DNA of 64,000 nt from Rhizobium favelukesii (GCF_000577275.2 NZ_HG916854.1:124001-188000), one strand, 5' to 3'; shown: positions 35,062 to 44,588, counted from the first letter of the stretch. The notes: generated from the sequence alone by a model not told the origin. Numbers and translations are program-made.

Positions 35062-35979
35062 GGGCAGCAGACGCCGAAGTCACCTTCCAAAGCCCTAAGG
35101 CAGTAGTTCCTAAGCCCCTGGACGGCGCTGGAAAGTGGCTGTTGTCGACAATAAGTACGCCGCTGACTTCGCAGCGGAATGCTCCGTCCGCTTCGCTACA
35201 ACTACGCCAGTTCCGGAGTCTGTTGCCGATTCCATGCCACAAATCTCCCCTGTTCTTAACATCCTTCTCGCGGTTGCGTTTTGGACGCGCTGCGGATTCA
35301 AAAAGCTGAAATTAAAGGGGGCCCGGGCCTTTAAGTTAGGATAGTCGTGACAAGCATGCCTGTCTGGCGCGCAGATGCTATTCAAGCCAGTATTGTCATT
35401 GGACCGGAACTTTGTTCCCAAAAAACAAGAGCCCGGCGCTAGCGGAGCACCGAGCCCCTTGACTGGCGTTTTAGGGCGATGCCAGTCACCGCGCAACGTT
35501 GAATTGGGCTGCGTTGCATAGGTAGAACCTTTGTGCGCGGGAATGGTTCCCTAACGCTCGTCGGATTCGCGACGAGCTAGTCAGCCCGATAGGTCGTCTT
35601 GTTTGGCGGCTCTTCCTCAAAAAGAGCATCATGCACTGGACAGTTACTCCTGGTCGATGACGCCGACAATTGCATGAATTCCACCTTGCGCTTCCAGATC
35701 CTTTTGCCCGCTCTCGAGGCCAATTGATCATTCTGTCATACGCACGAGAGTCACCCTTCTCGGAAAGTTGCTTTCCAAACCGCGAATCTCCGCTGCCCTA
35801 GCCTTTCGAGGTGAGCATCCGCTCGCACGCATAAACTGTCCGCTACGCGATTATCGAAAAGCTGTATCGGCAAACCTCCAGCCCATTCAGAACTTGAAGG
35901 ATGCTATTACACCCGCCATTACACCCATGTCGGCTGATCCTGCTGCCTCCCGCAAACGCGGTCTTCTCGCGGTCCCTGC
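35062..35979. other. intergenic, carries the second hairpin element, no supported gene
   Basis: About 900 bases before the end of the aldehyde dehydrogenase gene. Apart from the repeat copy at 35431-35487 I see no convincing gene or terminator. Confidence 0.45.
35431..35487. repeat. two-hairpin intergenic element, copy 2
   Basis: GCCCGGCGCT...AGCACCGAGC followed by GACTGGC / GCCAGTC. Same order of parts as 31903-31961, with about a fifth of positions changed and the second stem better paired. Confidence 0.65.
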
Positions 35980-37413
35980 TCAGGCTGCATCGGGACGGTG
36001 GAGCGTCTTGACCTCTAAGAAATCCTCAAGTCCAAACATCCCGCCTTCGCGCCCATTGCCCGATTGTTTATAGCCGCCGAAGGGACTCCCGTAGCGATAG
36101 GGCGCGCCATTAATATGGACCATTCCTGCCCGCAGCTTTGCCGCCACGCGCTCGGCGCGCGCGAGATCGCTGGTCTGAACGTACGCCGCGAGGCCGTAGC
36201 TGGTATCATTGGCGATCGCGATCGCTTCGTCTTCCGTCTCAAACGGCATGATGGTCAGCACCGGCCCGAACACCTCCTCGCGGGCAATTCGCATCGAGTT
36301 GTCGACATCGACGAAGATCGTCGGCTTGACGAAATACCCCACCTCGTAACCGTCAGGCCTGCCGGCACCACCTGTCAGGAGTCGAGCTCCTTCGGCAATA
36401 CCCGCTTCGATCAGCGCCTGCACCCGCGCGAACTGTATGTCGCTGACCAAGGGGCCGATATGGGTTCCTTCCTGCGCCGGCTGGCCGACGCTGACCTCAC
36501 GACCGACGCGCTCAGCGATTTCGAGCGTCCTCGCATAGACCGGCTTCTGCACCAGCAGACGGGTCGGCGCATCGCAGGATTGCCCAGAATTGTTGAAGCA
36601 TTCAAGGATGCTGCCGGTGACGCGATCTTCAAGGTCGGCATCGTCGAAGACGATGTTAGGAGACTTGCCCCCGAGCTCCAGCGTCACACGCTTGACTGTA
36701 TCGGCCGCATCCTTGCTAACGGCGATACCAGCACGCGTCGAACCGGTAAACGATACCATGTCAACGTCGGCGTGTTTCGATAGCGCTGCACCCGCGTTGA
36801 GACCGTCACCATTGACGAGGTTGAACGCGCCGGCCGGAAAACCGGCCTCGTGGATCATCTCGGCATAGAGCATCGCGTTGAGTGGCGTGAACTCGCTCGG
36901 TTTCAGCACGCATGTCGAGCCGGTAGCAAGGGCAGGCACCACTTTCAGCGCAATCTGGTTGATCGGCCAGTTCCAGGGCGTAATAAGGCCGCAGACGCCA
37001 ATTGGCTCGCGTAAAAGAATGTCGCCATTTTGCAATTCCTCGCGCATGGAAAGGCGCTTCAAGGCATCGATAAAGCCTTGAAGATGACCAACACCCACAT
37101 CCGCCTGCTGTTCCCGGCTCATGGTGATCGGCGCCCCGAGCTCGAGCGTGATCGTCTGGGCCATCTCCTCGTAGCGACGCTTGTAGATGTCGAGAAGCTT
37201 TTCCAGAAGTGCGAGGCGCTCGTCGACGCTCGAGCGGCCGTAGGTTGCAAATGCGGTCTTGGCGGCGGCCACGGCGCGATCGATATCGACGGCAGTGCCC
37301 ATCGAGATGACCGCAACGGGCTTTTCCGAGGCGGGATTGAGAACCTCGAGATCATTTGCCGCAAGGGGAACAACCCATTCGCCGTTGATATAGAATTTAC
37401 GCTTGTCGAGCAT
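35980..37413 (-). CDS. NAD(P)-dependent aldehyde dehydrogenase
   Basis: 477 residues from ATG 37413, chosen because GGGAGG lies just before it and the upstream extension would overlap the preceding gene. It has the ALDH landmarks: TPWNWPINQIALKVVPAL, FTGSTRAGIAVS, VTLELGGKSPNIVF (general-base Glu), FNNSGQSCDAPTRL (catalytic Cys) and EEVFGPVLTIMPF. In this cluster it may oxidise an aminoaldehyde or guanidinoaldehyde formed from the imported polyamine-like compound. It follows the hydrolase gene by 14 bases. Confidence 0.92.
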   Translation of the reverse strand: MLDKRKFYINGEWVVPLAANDLEVLNPASEKPVAVISMGTAVDIDRAVAAAKTAFATYGRSSVDERLALLEKLLDIYKRRYEEMAQTITLELGAPITMSREQQADVGVGHLQGFIDALKRLSMREELQNGDILLREPIGVCGLITPWNWPINQIALKVVPALATGSTCVLKPSEFTPLNAMLYAEMIHEAGFPAGAFNLVNGDGLNAGAALSKHADVDMVSFTGSTRAGIAVSKDAADTVKRVTLELGGKSPNIVFDDADLEDRVTGSILECFNNSGQSCDAPTRLLVQKPVYARTLEIAERVGREVSVGQPAQEGTHIGPLVSDIQFARVQALIEAGIAEGARLLTGGAGRPDGYEVGYFVKPTIFVDVDNSMRIAREEVFGPVLTIMPFETEDEAIAIANDTSYGLAAYVQTSDLARAERVAAKLRAGMVHINGAPYRYGSPFGGYKQSGNGREGGMFGLEDFLEVKTLHRPDAA

Positions 37414-37427
37414 GTCCTGTCCTCCCG

Positions 37428-38162
37428 TCACATCTTTTTCTGTTTGTTTTTCAGCCAATCGGTGATCAGCGCGCGGTATCGCTCACCGCTGAAGCTCGGA
37501 AAATGCCCGCCGTGCACGACGCGGGCCGGAATTGTCAAAAGTCGCTCCATCGAGGCGACATAATCCGTCGCGTCGGAATGATAGGTGTCCTCGATCAACG
37601 GCCCGTCATAGAGGAAATCGCCGGAAAAAAGCGTCTCGGTCTTTGCTTCCCACAGGGCGATTCCGCCGGGAGAGTGACCGGGAGTGTGGATAACGTCGAA
37701 CGTTCGATCACCGAGATCAATCACGTCGCCATCCTCCAAAATGCGCGTCGCCGCGGCCTTCTTCACGCCGTAGCATTTCGAGCAATAGGGTTGCGGCGGC
37801 AGCGCATCGAAAATTCCGTCGGTGACGTAAGGGTCGGCAAGCGTATTTGCCCTGGTGGGGTTCGCAATCAGGTCGGCCTCCGCGCTATGCACCGCGCGGC
37901 ACTCGAATTCGTGGTGGCAACCGATATGGTCGAAATGCGTGTGACTGGCGACGGCGATCACCTCGCGCTCCGTCACCAGCGGCACCCATTCGCGCAGCGA
38001 GACGACCCCCATGCCGCTATCGACGAGCAAGTCTCGGTCGCGGCCGCGCACGTGCCAGATATTGCAGCGATAGAACTCCTGAATAAACGGCTCCGAGATC
38101 GCCGTAACGCCGTCGTCCAGGCGCCGGGTCTGATACCACTTGTCCGGGCTGATGCGTTCCAT
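37428..38162 (-). CDS. MBL-fold metallo-hydrolase
   Basis: A 244-residue protein with the metallo-beta-lactamase metal motif HTHFDHIG (about 74-81), later HTPGHSPGG, SGDFLYDG and VHGGHFPSF, which complete a two-metal site. The segment with CSKCYG is an added cysteine pair. It lies four bases after the ABC ATPase gene. Substrate unknown; family members cleave esters, thioesters or lactams, so lactam or thioester hydrolysis in polyamine breakdown is a possibility only. Confidence 0.87.
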   Translation of the reverse strand: MERISPDKWYQTRRLDDGVTAISEPFIQEFYRCNIWHVRGRDRDLLVDSGMGVVSLREWVPLVTEREVIAVASHTHFDHIGCHHEFECRAVHSAEADLIANPTRANTLADPYVTDGIFDALPPQPYCSKCYGVKKAAATRILEDGDVIDLGDRTFDVIHTPGHSPGGIALWEAKTETLFSGDFLYDGPLIEDTYHSDATDYVASMERLLTIPARVVHGGHFPSFSGERYRALITDWLKNKQKKM

Positions 38163-38166
38163 TGGA

Positions 38167-39264
38167 TCAATTCCTGGCGTGGTCTGGCAAAGCTACGATA
38201 TCGGCCGGATTGACGGCAAGCGCAACGCGCGTGCCTTCCACAAGCTCCGCCGATTGCGGCATGTGTGCGACAATCGAGAGACCCGGCGCGTCTGTTGCTT
38301 TGAGATGGCAGCGGTAATGCGTTCCAAAAAATGCGATGCCTGTCACGACGGCTTCGCCAAGAGCCGTCCCCAGTTCAGCCGCTTCGGTTGCGCGCCGGAA
38401 GTGCTCCGGTCGTATGCACAACGTTACAGTCCGGCCTTCGACTGGTGCCCCGCCTGTGAAATTGCTTCGCGCGATGACTATGCTGCCGATTGGCGTCTCG
38501 AGTTTGGCGCCGCCAACGTCGACACTCTTGACCTTCGCTGGAACAAAGTTCGCCTCGCCCATGAAACCGGCCGAAAAGCGCGAGCGGGGCCGCATGTAGA
38601 TGTCGGACGGCGGTCCACAATCCTCGATTTTGCCCTGGTTCATCACCACGATCCTGTCTGCGATCGCCATGGCCTCTTCCTGGTCATGGGTGACGTGGAC
38701 GAAAGTCGTTCCGACGCGTTTCTGGATCGATTTCAACTCGTCCTGCATCTGCCTGCGAAGCTTGAGGTCGAGGGCGCCGAGCGGCTCATCGAGCAGCAAC
38801 ACGTCGGGGTCGACGGCCAGAGCCCGGGCCAGAGCGACACGCTGGCGCTGACCGCCCGAAAGCTCATGCGGCTTCTTGTCGGCAGAAGCCTTGAGGCCGA
38901 CAAGGTCGAGGAAGCCCTTGGCGCGCTCCTCGCGCTCGGCCTTGCCGACGCCGCGCATTCTGAGGCCAAAGCCGACATTGTCCTTGAGCTTCATATGCGG
39001 GAACAGCGCGTAGTCCTGAAACATCGTTGTCGTCGGACGTCTCGCCGGCGGGACGTTGGTCATGTCCCTGCCGCCGATCGCGATCCGCCCCTTCGTCGGC
39101 GACAGGAAGCCTCCAAGGATGGACAGAAGTGTGGTCTTGCCGCAGCCGGACGGCCCGAGAAGGACGATGAATTCGCCCGCAGCGATGTCGAGGGAAACGT
39201 CATCGAGCGCCGTGAAGCTGCCGAAGGTTTTCGTCGCGTTCTCGATTGAAACCGGAGCGGTCAT
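38167..39264 (-). CDS. spermidine/putrescine-type ABC transporter ATPase (PotA-like)
   Basis: 365 residues. Walker A GPSGCGKTT is at about 37-45, FQDYALFPHM is the Q-loop, LSGGQRQRVALARAL the signature and LLDEPLGALDL Walker B. The C-terminal TOBE-type part has CIRPEHF. The start overlaps the stop of the permease gene upstream (ATGA). The Pot-like assignment comes from this ATPase type and the two permease types in the operon. Confidence 0.92.
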   Translation of the reverse strand: MTAPVSIENATKTFGSFTALDDVSLDIAAGEFIVLLGPSGCGKTTLLSILGGFLSPTKGRIAIGGRDMTNVPPARRPTTTMFQDYALFPHMKLKDNVGFGLRMRGVGKAEREERAKGFLDLVGLKASADKKPHELSGGQRQRVALARALAVDPDVLLLDEPLGALDLKLRRQMQDELKSIQKRVGTTFVHVTHDQEEAMAIADRIVVMNQGKIEDCGPPSDIYMRPRSRFSAGFMGEANFVPAKVKSVDVGGAKLETPIGSIVIARSNFTGGAPVEGRTVTLCIRPEHFRRATEAAELGTALGEAVVTGIAFFGTHYRCHLKATDAPGLSIVAHMPQSAELVEGTRVALAVNPADIVALPDHARN

Positions 39265-40052
39265 GATTTTTTTGTCCTTCCGAACAGGAACACTTCCAGC
39301 ATGATCAGCACGGTGACGGAAACGAGGAACACCAGTGAGCCGATGGCATTGGTCTTGGGGTTGAGGCCCGAACGAAGCAGGCTCCAGATTTCGACGGGCA
39401 GCGTCACGTCGAAGCGCGACAGCAGGAAGGCGATGATGAACTCATCCCAGCTGAAGGTCATCGACAGGAAGAAGGAGGCAAGCAGCGACGGCAGTAGCAT
39501 CGGTGCCGTCACCAAGGCCATGACCTTGACATCACTCGCGCCGAGATCGCGCGCCGCGCGCTCGATGTTGATGTGATGATCCCCCATCGACGAATAGATG
39601 ATCGCAAAGCAAAGCGGCAGATTGATCACCACGTGACCGATGCCGACCGTCCAGAGCGAAAGGCTGATGCCCAACACGTTGAGGACGGTCAAAAGCCCAA
39701 GCGCAATGATGAGGTAGCTGACTGTCATCGGCGCGATGAGCAATCCGCGTTGCCAGGCAGAGCCCGGCAGCTTGAAGCGCGCGAGCGCATAGGCGGACAG
39801 AAATCCGAGAAGGCAAGCGACGAAAGACGATATCGTCGCCACCAGGAAGGAGTGCAGCAACGCAGACATCAGCTTGCGATCGGCAAAGACCGCTTCATAC
39901 CACTGCAGGGAAAATCCGTTGAACGGCGGCACCGGCAGGCGTCCATCCTGGAAAGAAAACAGCACAAGCACGATCACCGGCAGGAAAATGAAGCCGAAGA
40001 TCAGAGCTGCGTAGACGCTCGAGACGATGCCGGTGATCGTGTTGCGTGTCAT
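39261..40052 (-). CDS. Pot-type ABC permease (PotC-like)
   Basis: 263 residues from ATG 40052, which overlaps the stop of the preceding permease gene by one base (TAATG). It has about six helices and the EAA-type loop IERAARDLGASDVKVMALVTAPM. The N-terminus PFNGFSLQWYEAVF after the first helix is typical of PotC/YdcV proteins. It is coupled to the ATPase gene downstream. Confidence 0.92.
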   Translation of the reverse strand: MTRNTITGIVSSVYAALIFGFIFLPVIVLVLFSFQDGRLPVPPFNGFSLQWYEAVFADRKLMSALLHSFLVATISSFVACLLGFLSAYALARFKLPGSAWQRGLLIAPMTVSYLIIALGLLTVLNVLGISLSLWTVGIGHVVINLPLCFAIIYSSMGDHHINIERAARDLGASDVKVMALVTAPMLLPSLLASFFLSMTFSWDEFIIAFLLSRFDVTLPVEIWSLLRSGLNPKTNAIGSLVFLVSVTVLIMLEVFLFGRTKKS

Positions 40053-40915
40053 TACGTCCTCTCGATCTTTAGCCACCGCGCACAGGCGACATATGCCGCG
40101 GTAACGGCGAGCATCAGAATGATCGAGAGTGCGGCGGCCATCGGGAAATCGGCACGACGACCGAGCTGCAGCATGATGATTTGCGGCAGCACAAGCTCAT
40201 TGTTGCCGCCAAGAATCTGCGGCGTGACGTAATCGCCAATGCAGAGCACGAAGGTCAGGAAAGCCCCGGTCATGATACCCGGCATGGTCAGCGGCAAGAT
40301 GACGTGCCGGAACGTCTGATATGCATTTGCCCCGAGATCGGCGGCCGCGCGGCGATAATTTGGCGAAAGCTGCACCAGATTGGCATAGATCGTCAGAGTG
40401 AGAAGCATCACGAAGAAATGGACAAAACCGATCACCGTCGCCGTGCGGTTGCTGGCAAGTTCCAGTGGTTCACTGATGACGCCCAAGTTCATCAGTGTCT
40501 GATTGATGACGCCGTTGCGCGACAGCACGAGCAGCCAGGAATAAGAGCGCACGACGTAGGATGTCCAGAACGGCAGGACCGCAAGGATCAGCGCCGTTCG
40601 CTGGAATTTCTGCGGCACCCGCTCGGCGATGATCCAGGCCAGAGGATAGGCAAGCAGGATCGAGAGAACCGTCACGATGGCGGTGATTTCCAGGGAATTC
40701 GTCAGTCCCCGGAAAAGCGCGCCCTTCTCGAAAAAGGCGATGTAATTGCCAAAGTTCCAGACGCGGACGATCGAGCCTCCCTGCTGCGCCCGGAGGCTCA
40801 TGGCGGCCATGAACAGAAACGGTGCCACGAAGAAGACGACCGTCCAGGCAAGCGCCGGGGCAACGAAACCCCAGGCCTTGCGGCGCTCTGTATCCTCAAG
40901 CGAAATAACAGCCAT
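40052..40915 (-). CDS. Pot-type ABC permease (PotB-like)
   Basis: 287 residues from ATG 40915 (GGAGG upstream; the longer frame starts in the intergenic hairpin). It has six helices, the loop YRRAAADLGANAYQTFRHVILPLTMPGI, and GDYVTPQILGG, a block common in PotB-like permeases. It forms the channel with the downstream permease. Confidence 0.92.
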   Translation of the reverse strand: MAVISLEDTERRKAWGFVAPALAWTVVFFVAPFLFMAAMSLRAQQGGSIVRVWNFGNYIAFFEKGALFRGLTNSLEITAIVTVLSILLAYPLAWIIAERVPQKFQRTALILAVLPFWTSYVVRSYSWLLVLSRNGVINQTLMNLGVISEPLELASNRTATVIGFVHFFVMLLTLTIYANLVQLSPNYRRAAADLGANAYQTFRHVILPLTMPGIMTGAFLTFVLCIGDYVTPQILGGNNELVLPQIIMLQLGRRADFPMAAALSIILMLAVTAAYVACARWLKIERT

Positions 40916-40932
40916 GGGCAAGCCTCCGACTT

Positions 40933-40955
40933 CCTCTCCCGTTGGCGGGGAGAGG
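40933..40955. promoter_or_regulatory. REP-like palindrome after the binding-protein gene
   Basis: CCTCTCCC / GGGAGAGG stem with a short loop in the 74-base gap between binding-protein and permease genes. It resembles the GGGGAGAGGG palindromes dispersed in rhizobial genomes. It may stabilise the binding-protein message. Confidence 0.6.
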
Positions 40956-40989
40956 GCAAGGTGATCGCACTCGCGAAAGGACAAAGCCG

Positions 40990-42084
40990 TCAGTTCTGCA
41001 GCATCTCGGTCCAGACGTCCTGCATCTTTGCGTCCAGTTCCGCGCTTGGTATCGGATAAAGCTGCGTGCGCTTCAGATAGTCGGCCTGCTCGTTCCAGCG
41101 CAAAGCGGTCTTCTGTTCGGCACTCAGATGTTCGTCGGCCTTTGCGTTTGCCGGCATCGCCCAGTAGCAGGAAGAGGTCGCAAGCCGCGCCTGCCCTTCC
41201 GGGCTAACGATGTATTGCACGAACTTTAGGGCGAGATCCTTTTTCGTGGAGTCCTTCATGACGCCGATCGACTGCGCCCAGCGTACCGCGCCCTGCTCGG
41301 GAATGACCCAATCGAGATTGGGCTTGTCTTTCACCAGTCCCGCCGTCAGCCATTCGCCGCCACCAAAGACAATGTCGACCTCGCCTGTCGCAAGTGCCGT
41401 TTGCGACGAGACGACATCGCTGACCTGCTTGGCGTTCGCCTTGAGTGCAAACAGCTTGTCCTTGATTGCCGGCAGGTCGGCATCCGTCAGGCTTGCCGTC
41501 GTCTTGCCAAGATCGATGCCGGTCAGTCCGATCATCGGTAGATAATAGTCGTAGACGGCGATCCGGCCCTTGTATTTCTCCGACCAGAGCTTGGACATGT
41601 CCTTCATGTCGGCCGGATCGACTTTCGTTTTGTCGTAGGAAACCGTGTTATAGCCGAATTTCTCGGTGACGGCGTAGGTCTTGCCGTCGCGGGTATTGTT
41701 GGCTTCCATCCGGACTTCGGAGAAGATATCCGCATTCGGAAGCGCATCGGCCGGGATCTCCGCAAGGATGTCCTTGTCGACGGCGCGTTGCACGTCGACC
41801 CCATCGATAACGAGCACATCCCAATCTCCTGGACGTGACTGGTCGATGATGGAAAGACCGGCACCGGTTCCTTCGTATTCCTTCAGATTGACCTTGACGT
41901 CGTTGGCCTTCTCGAAAGGCTCGATCAAGGCGGGATCCGTGTGGTCACACCAGACGAGCGCATTCAATTCCTCCTGCGCCAGGACTGGCGACGGGTTGAT
42001 CGCAGTTGTTGATACGGCGAGCGCCAGGGTGGCGGCCGAGGCCAGAAATCGATGCGCAAAAGCGCTTTCAGTAATATCAAACAT
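40990..42084 (-). CDS. polyamine-type periplasmic binding protein (PotD/PotF-like)
   Basis: A 364-residue protein with a long signal peptide (about 1-36, VLA-QE). Family blocks are LVWCDHTDPALIEPFEKAN, WDVLVIDGVDVQRAVDK, YNTVSYDKTKVDPAD and a C-terminal WNEQADYLKRTQLYPI. It heads the minus-strand operon. Divergent from the TetR gene over a short gap holding a palindrome. Ligand is likely a polyamine or guanidino compound, given the neighbouring ureohydrolase. Confidence 0.9.
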   Translation of the reverse strand: MFDITESAFAHRFLASAATLALAVSTTAINPSPVLAQEELNALVWCDHTDPALIEPFEKANDVKVNLKEYEGTGAGLSIIDQSRPGDWDVLVIDGVDVQRAVDKDILAEIPADALPNADIFSEVRMEANNTRDGKTYAVTEKFGYNTVSYDKTKVDPADMKDMSKLWSEKYKGRIAVYDYYLPMIGLTGIDLGKTTASLTDADLPAIKDKLFALKANAKQVSDVVSSQTALATGEVDIVFGGGEWLTAGLVKDKPNLDWVIPEQGAVRWAQSIGVMKDSTKKDLALKFVQYIVSPEGQARLATSSCYWAMPANAKADEHLSAEQKTALRWNEQADYLKRTQLYPIPSAELDAKMQDVWTEMLQN

Positions 42085-42137
42085 GACGTTGCCCTCTGTC
42101 GGTGACGCTCATTCCGGCGCCTTCACGAAAAAGATTG

Positions 42138-42149
42138 AATGAGTTCATT
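42138..42149. promoter_or_regulatory. candidate TetR operator
   Basis: AATGA-GT-TCATT, a palindrome in the 116-base gap between the divergent transporter operon and the TetR gene. A further TTCATT half-site lies about 30 bases away. It is a plausible binding site for the adjacent repressor. Confidence 0.4.
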
Positions 42150-42200
42150 TTTTAAGTCAATATCATTTTTGAGGGGATTCATTATTTGAGAGAGTCGACC

Positions 42201-42824
42201 ATGACGGGACTGCGCGCCAAGCAGAAAGCCGATCGCAATCGCCGCATACTGGAAGCGGCGACGAGCCTTTTTCGGGATGTCGGATATGACTGTGCCCGCA
42301 TCGAAGACATAGCCGAGCGTGCAGAGGTATCGGTCGGCACCTTCTACAACTACTATGAAAACAAGGGAGACATCCTGGTCGCCACTGTTTCCATGGAAGT
42401 CGAGGAAGTGTTGGCGTCCGGCAAGGGCATCGTTGAAAATCCACCGGCCACGACGCTGGAAGCGCTTCAAGTCCTGATCGACCAATATTTCGATCATTCG
42501 CTCGTCTATCTCAGCAAGGAGATGTGGCGCACGGCCATGGCGATCTCCATCCAGCAGCCCGAGAGCCCGTTCAGCCGCCGATATACCGAACTCGATGGCC
42601 GCCTGTGCGAACAGGTTTCAATGCTGGTGCAGAAACTGCAGCTTCGCGGCGCTGTGATGCCGGGGATCGACGCGGTCGCGGTGGGTCAGATGGCCTTCAA
42701 CAACCTCAACATGATGTTCCTTGAATTCGTCAAAGATGAAGCGATGACACTTGAGACACTCAAGGAACGCGTCGCACGGCAGAACAGGCCGCTTGCCGTT
42801 TTGATCAGCCCCAAAATTCAATAG
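42201..42824 (+). CDS. TetR-family transcriptional regulator
   Basis: 207 residues. The N-terminal helix-turn-helix is clear (RNRRILEAATSLFRDVGYDCARIEDIAERAEVS, then VGTFYNYYENKGDILVA), followed by a helical ligand-binding domain. ATG 42201 is preferred to an in-frame TTG five codons upstream. It is divergent from the Pot-type operon and co-directional with the NTF2-like and ureohydrolase genes, so it probably controls both sides in response to the substrate. Confidence 0.9.
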   Translation: MTGLRAKQKADRNRRILEAATSLFRDVGYDCARIEDIAERAEVSVGTFYNYYENKGDILVATVSMEVEEVLASGKGIVENPPATTLEALQVLIDQYFDHSLVYLSKEMWRTAMAISIQQPESPFSRRYTELDGRLCEQVSMLVQKLQLRGAVMPGIDAVAVGQMAFNNLNMMFLEFVKDEAMTLETLKERVARQNRPLAVLISPKIQ

Positions 42825-42838
42825 CAGGAACGTCACAA

Positions 42839-43231
42839 ATGGAACACCAGGAACACGCTGTGCTTGCGGCCGCAGATCGTCTCGTCGAGGCCTTCGGCAG
42901 ACACGATCGTGACGGCTACTTCTCGGCCTTTGCGCCCCAGGCCACCTTCATATTTCATAATCTCGACCGTTGCCTTCGCACGCGCGCGGAGTATGAGTCC
43001 GAATGGACATTGTGGGAGACACGCGACGGATTTCGTGTCCGCGCCTGCCGTTCCAGCGACAGGGATGTTCAGATCGCCGGCTCCGTTGCCATATTCACCC
43101 ACTCCGTCGAGACGGACCTTGCCTTCAACGGCGAGCCTTCGACGAGCACCGAGCGCGAAACGATCGTTTTCGAGAAGCAAGCAACGGGCGAGTGGCTGGC
43201 GATCCACGAGCATCTTTCGCCGCGGCCGTAA
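42839..43231 (+). CDS. NTF2-like (SnoaL/DUF4440-type) protein
   Basis: A 130-residue single-domain protein that reads like the cone-shaped NTF2 fold: helical start (LAAADRLVEAFGRHDRDGYFSAFAPQATFIFHN), then strands ending in TIVFEKQATGEWLAIHEHLSPRP. The last block is the usual SnoaL ending. It starts 14 bases after the regulator gene. The role is unknown; such proteins may be small isomerases, hydrolases or binding modules. Confidence 0.75.
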   Translation: MEHQEHAVLAAADRLVEAFGRHDRDGYFSAFAPQATFIFHNLDRCLRTRAEYESEWTLWETRDGFRVRACRSSDRDVQIAGSVAIFTHSVETDLAFNGEPSTSTERETIVFEKQATGEWLAIHEHLSPRP

Positions 43232-43300
43232 GGGCGGCAAATCGCCCGGGCTTGCGCGCTGGTCACTCATATTGCCGTGCAATGTTATAGGAAGGACAGG

Positions 43301-44353
43301 ATGATGGTTGAATTGAAGAAGCACCTTGAGGATCTGCGCAAGAAATTTGCCGATAGCGCCGAATTTTTCGATCCCCGCTTCCGCCGCGTCGCAGAAAAGA
43401 TTTTCAAGGGGGGCACACGCGCTGCTCCCTATTCCGGCATTTCGACCTTCGCAGGTCTGCCTTACAGGGAGGTCGATTTCGCCGCCCCCGATTTCGGCGA
43501 CCTACAGGTCGCGGCTGTCGGCGTCCCCATGGATCTCGGCGTCAGCAATCGGCCGGGCTCGCGATTTGGACCAAGGGCCGTGCGCGGTATTGAACGCATT
43601 GGTCCATATAATCACGTGCTCGACTGCGCTCCTGCCTACGATCTGCGTGTAGCCGATATCGGTGACATCCCATTCGGGAGCCGCTACCGGCTGGAGCAAT
43701 GCCATGAGAATATCGAGGCCGCGATCCGCAAGATCGTCGAAGCAGGCGTCATTCCGCTTTCCGTCGGGGGTGACCATTCCATAACCCATCCGATTCTCAA
43801 GGCAGTCGGCGCCAAGGAGCCCGTCGGCCTCATCCATATCGACGCCCATTGCGACACGAGTGGCCCGTTCGACCAGACGAAATTCCATCACGGTGGTCCC
43901 ATGCGCAATGCCGTTCTGGATGGCGTTCTCGATCCGACCCGTACCATCCAGATCGGCATCAGGGGACCTGCTGAATATCTCTGGGAGTTCTCCTATGAAT
44001 CCGGCATGACAGTGATCCATGCGGAGGACATCGACGGCATGGGCATCCCCGCGATTATTGAGAAAGCCCGGCAAATCGTCGGCGATGGTCCCACCTATCT
44101 GTCATTCGATGTCGACAGCCTCGACCCGGCCTTTGCGCCCGGTACTGGAACGCCTGAGATCGGCGGCCTGACCAGCCGTGAGGCGCTGGAACTGCTGCGG
44201 GGCCTGAAAGGTCTCAATTTCGTCGGGGGCGATGTCGTGGAGGTGGCCCCTCAGTATGACAGCACCACCAACACCGCACAGGCCGGTGCACAGGTGCTGT
44301 TCGAGATCCTGAGCCTCTTGGTGTTCAGCCCGGCGGTGAGGGGTCTAAAATAG
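43301..44353 (+). CDS. agmatinase-family ureohydrolase
   Basis: 350 residues from ATG 43301 (AGGAAGGA upstream). All binuclear-manganese motifs are present: GGDHS at about 154-158, DAHCD at about 177-181 and SFDVDSLDPAFAPGTGTPE near 264. It hydrolyses a guanidino group to an amine and urea. An N-terminal extension (AEKIFKGGTRAAPYSGISTFAGLPY) resembles guanidinobutyrase and guanidinopropionase as well as agmatinase, so the substrate is open. It fits with the Pot-type importer and the aldehyde dehydrogenase divergently encoded. Confidence 0.9.
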   Translation: MMVELKKHLEDLRKKFADSAEFFDPRFRRVAEKIFKGGTRAAPYSGISTFAGLPYREVDFAAPDFGDLQVAAVGVPMDLGVSNRPGSRFGPRAVRGIERIGPYNHVLDCAPAYDLRVADIGDIPFGSRYRLEQCHENIEAAIRKIVEAGVIPLSVGGDHSITHPILKAVGAKEPVGLIHIDAHCDTSGPFDQTKFHHGGPMRNAVLDGVLDPTRTIQIGIRGPAEYLWEFSYESGMTVIHAEDIDGMGIPAIIEKARQIVGDGPTYLSFDVDSLDPAFAPGTGTPEIGGLTSREALELLRGLKGLNFVGGDVVEVAPQYDSTTNTAQAGAQVLFEILSLLVFSPAVRGLK

Positions 44354-44588
44354 GTGCTATTGGATCATGGGTGGCGGCGAGGCGTCATTAGCGCCTGCGC
44401 CGTCTCGGGTCTGGATCCGTGGCCGCGCTGCAAACTCCCGCTTGTAAAGGCCGCTACCGCCATCGCGGTATGGCGCAGGCTACTTCCGAGGGCAGGTTCA
44501 CGGAAGGCATCCTTTCAACAAAGAAATCTCATTGCGATTTAAATCTATGTATTGCAGACGTTTTTGAGTCACTTTCCGGAGTTGTCCG

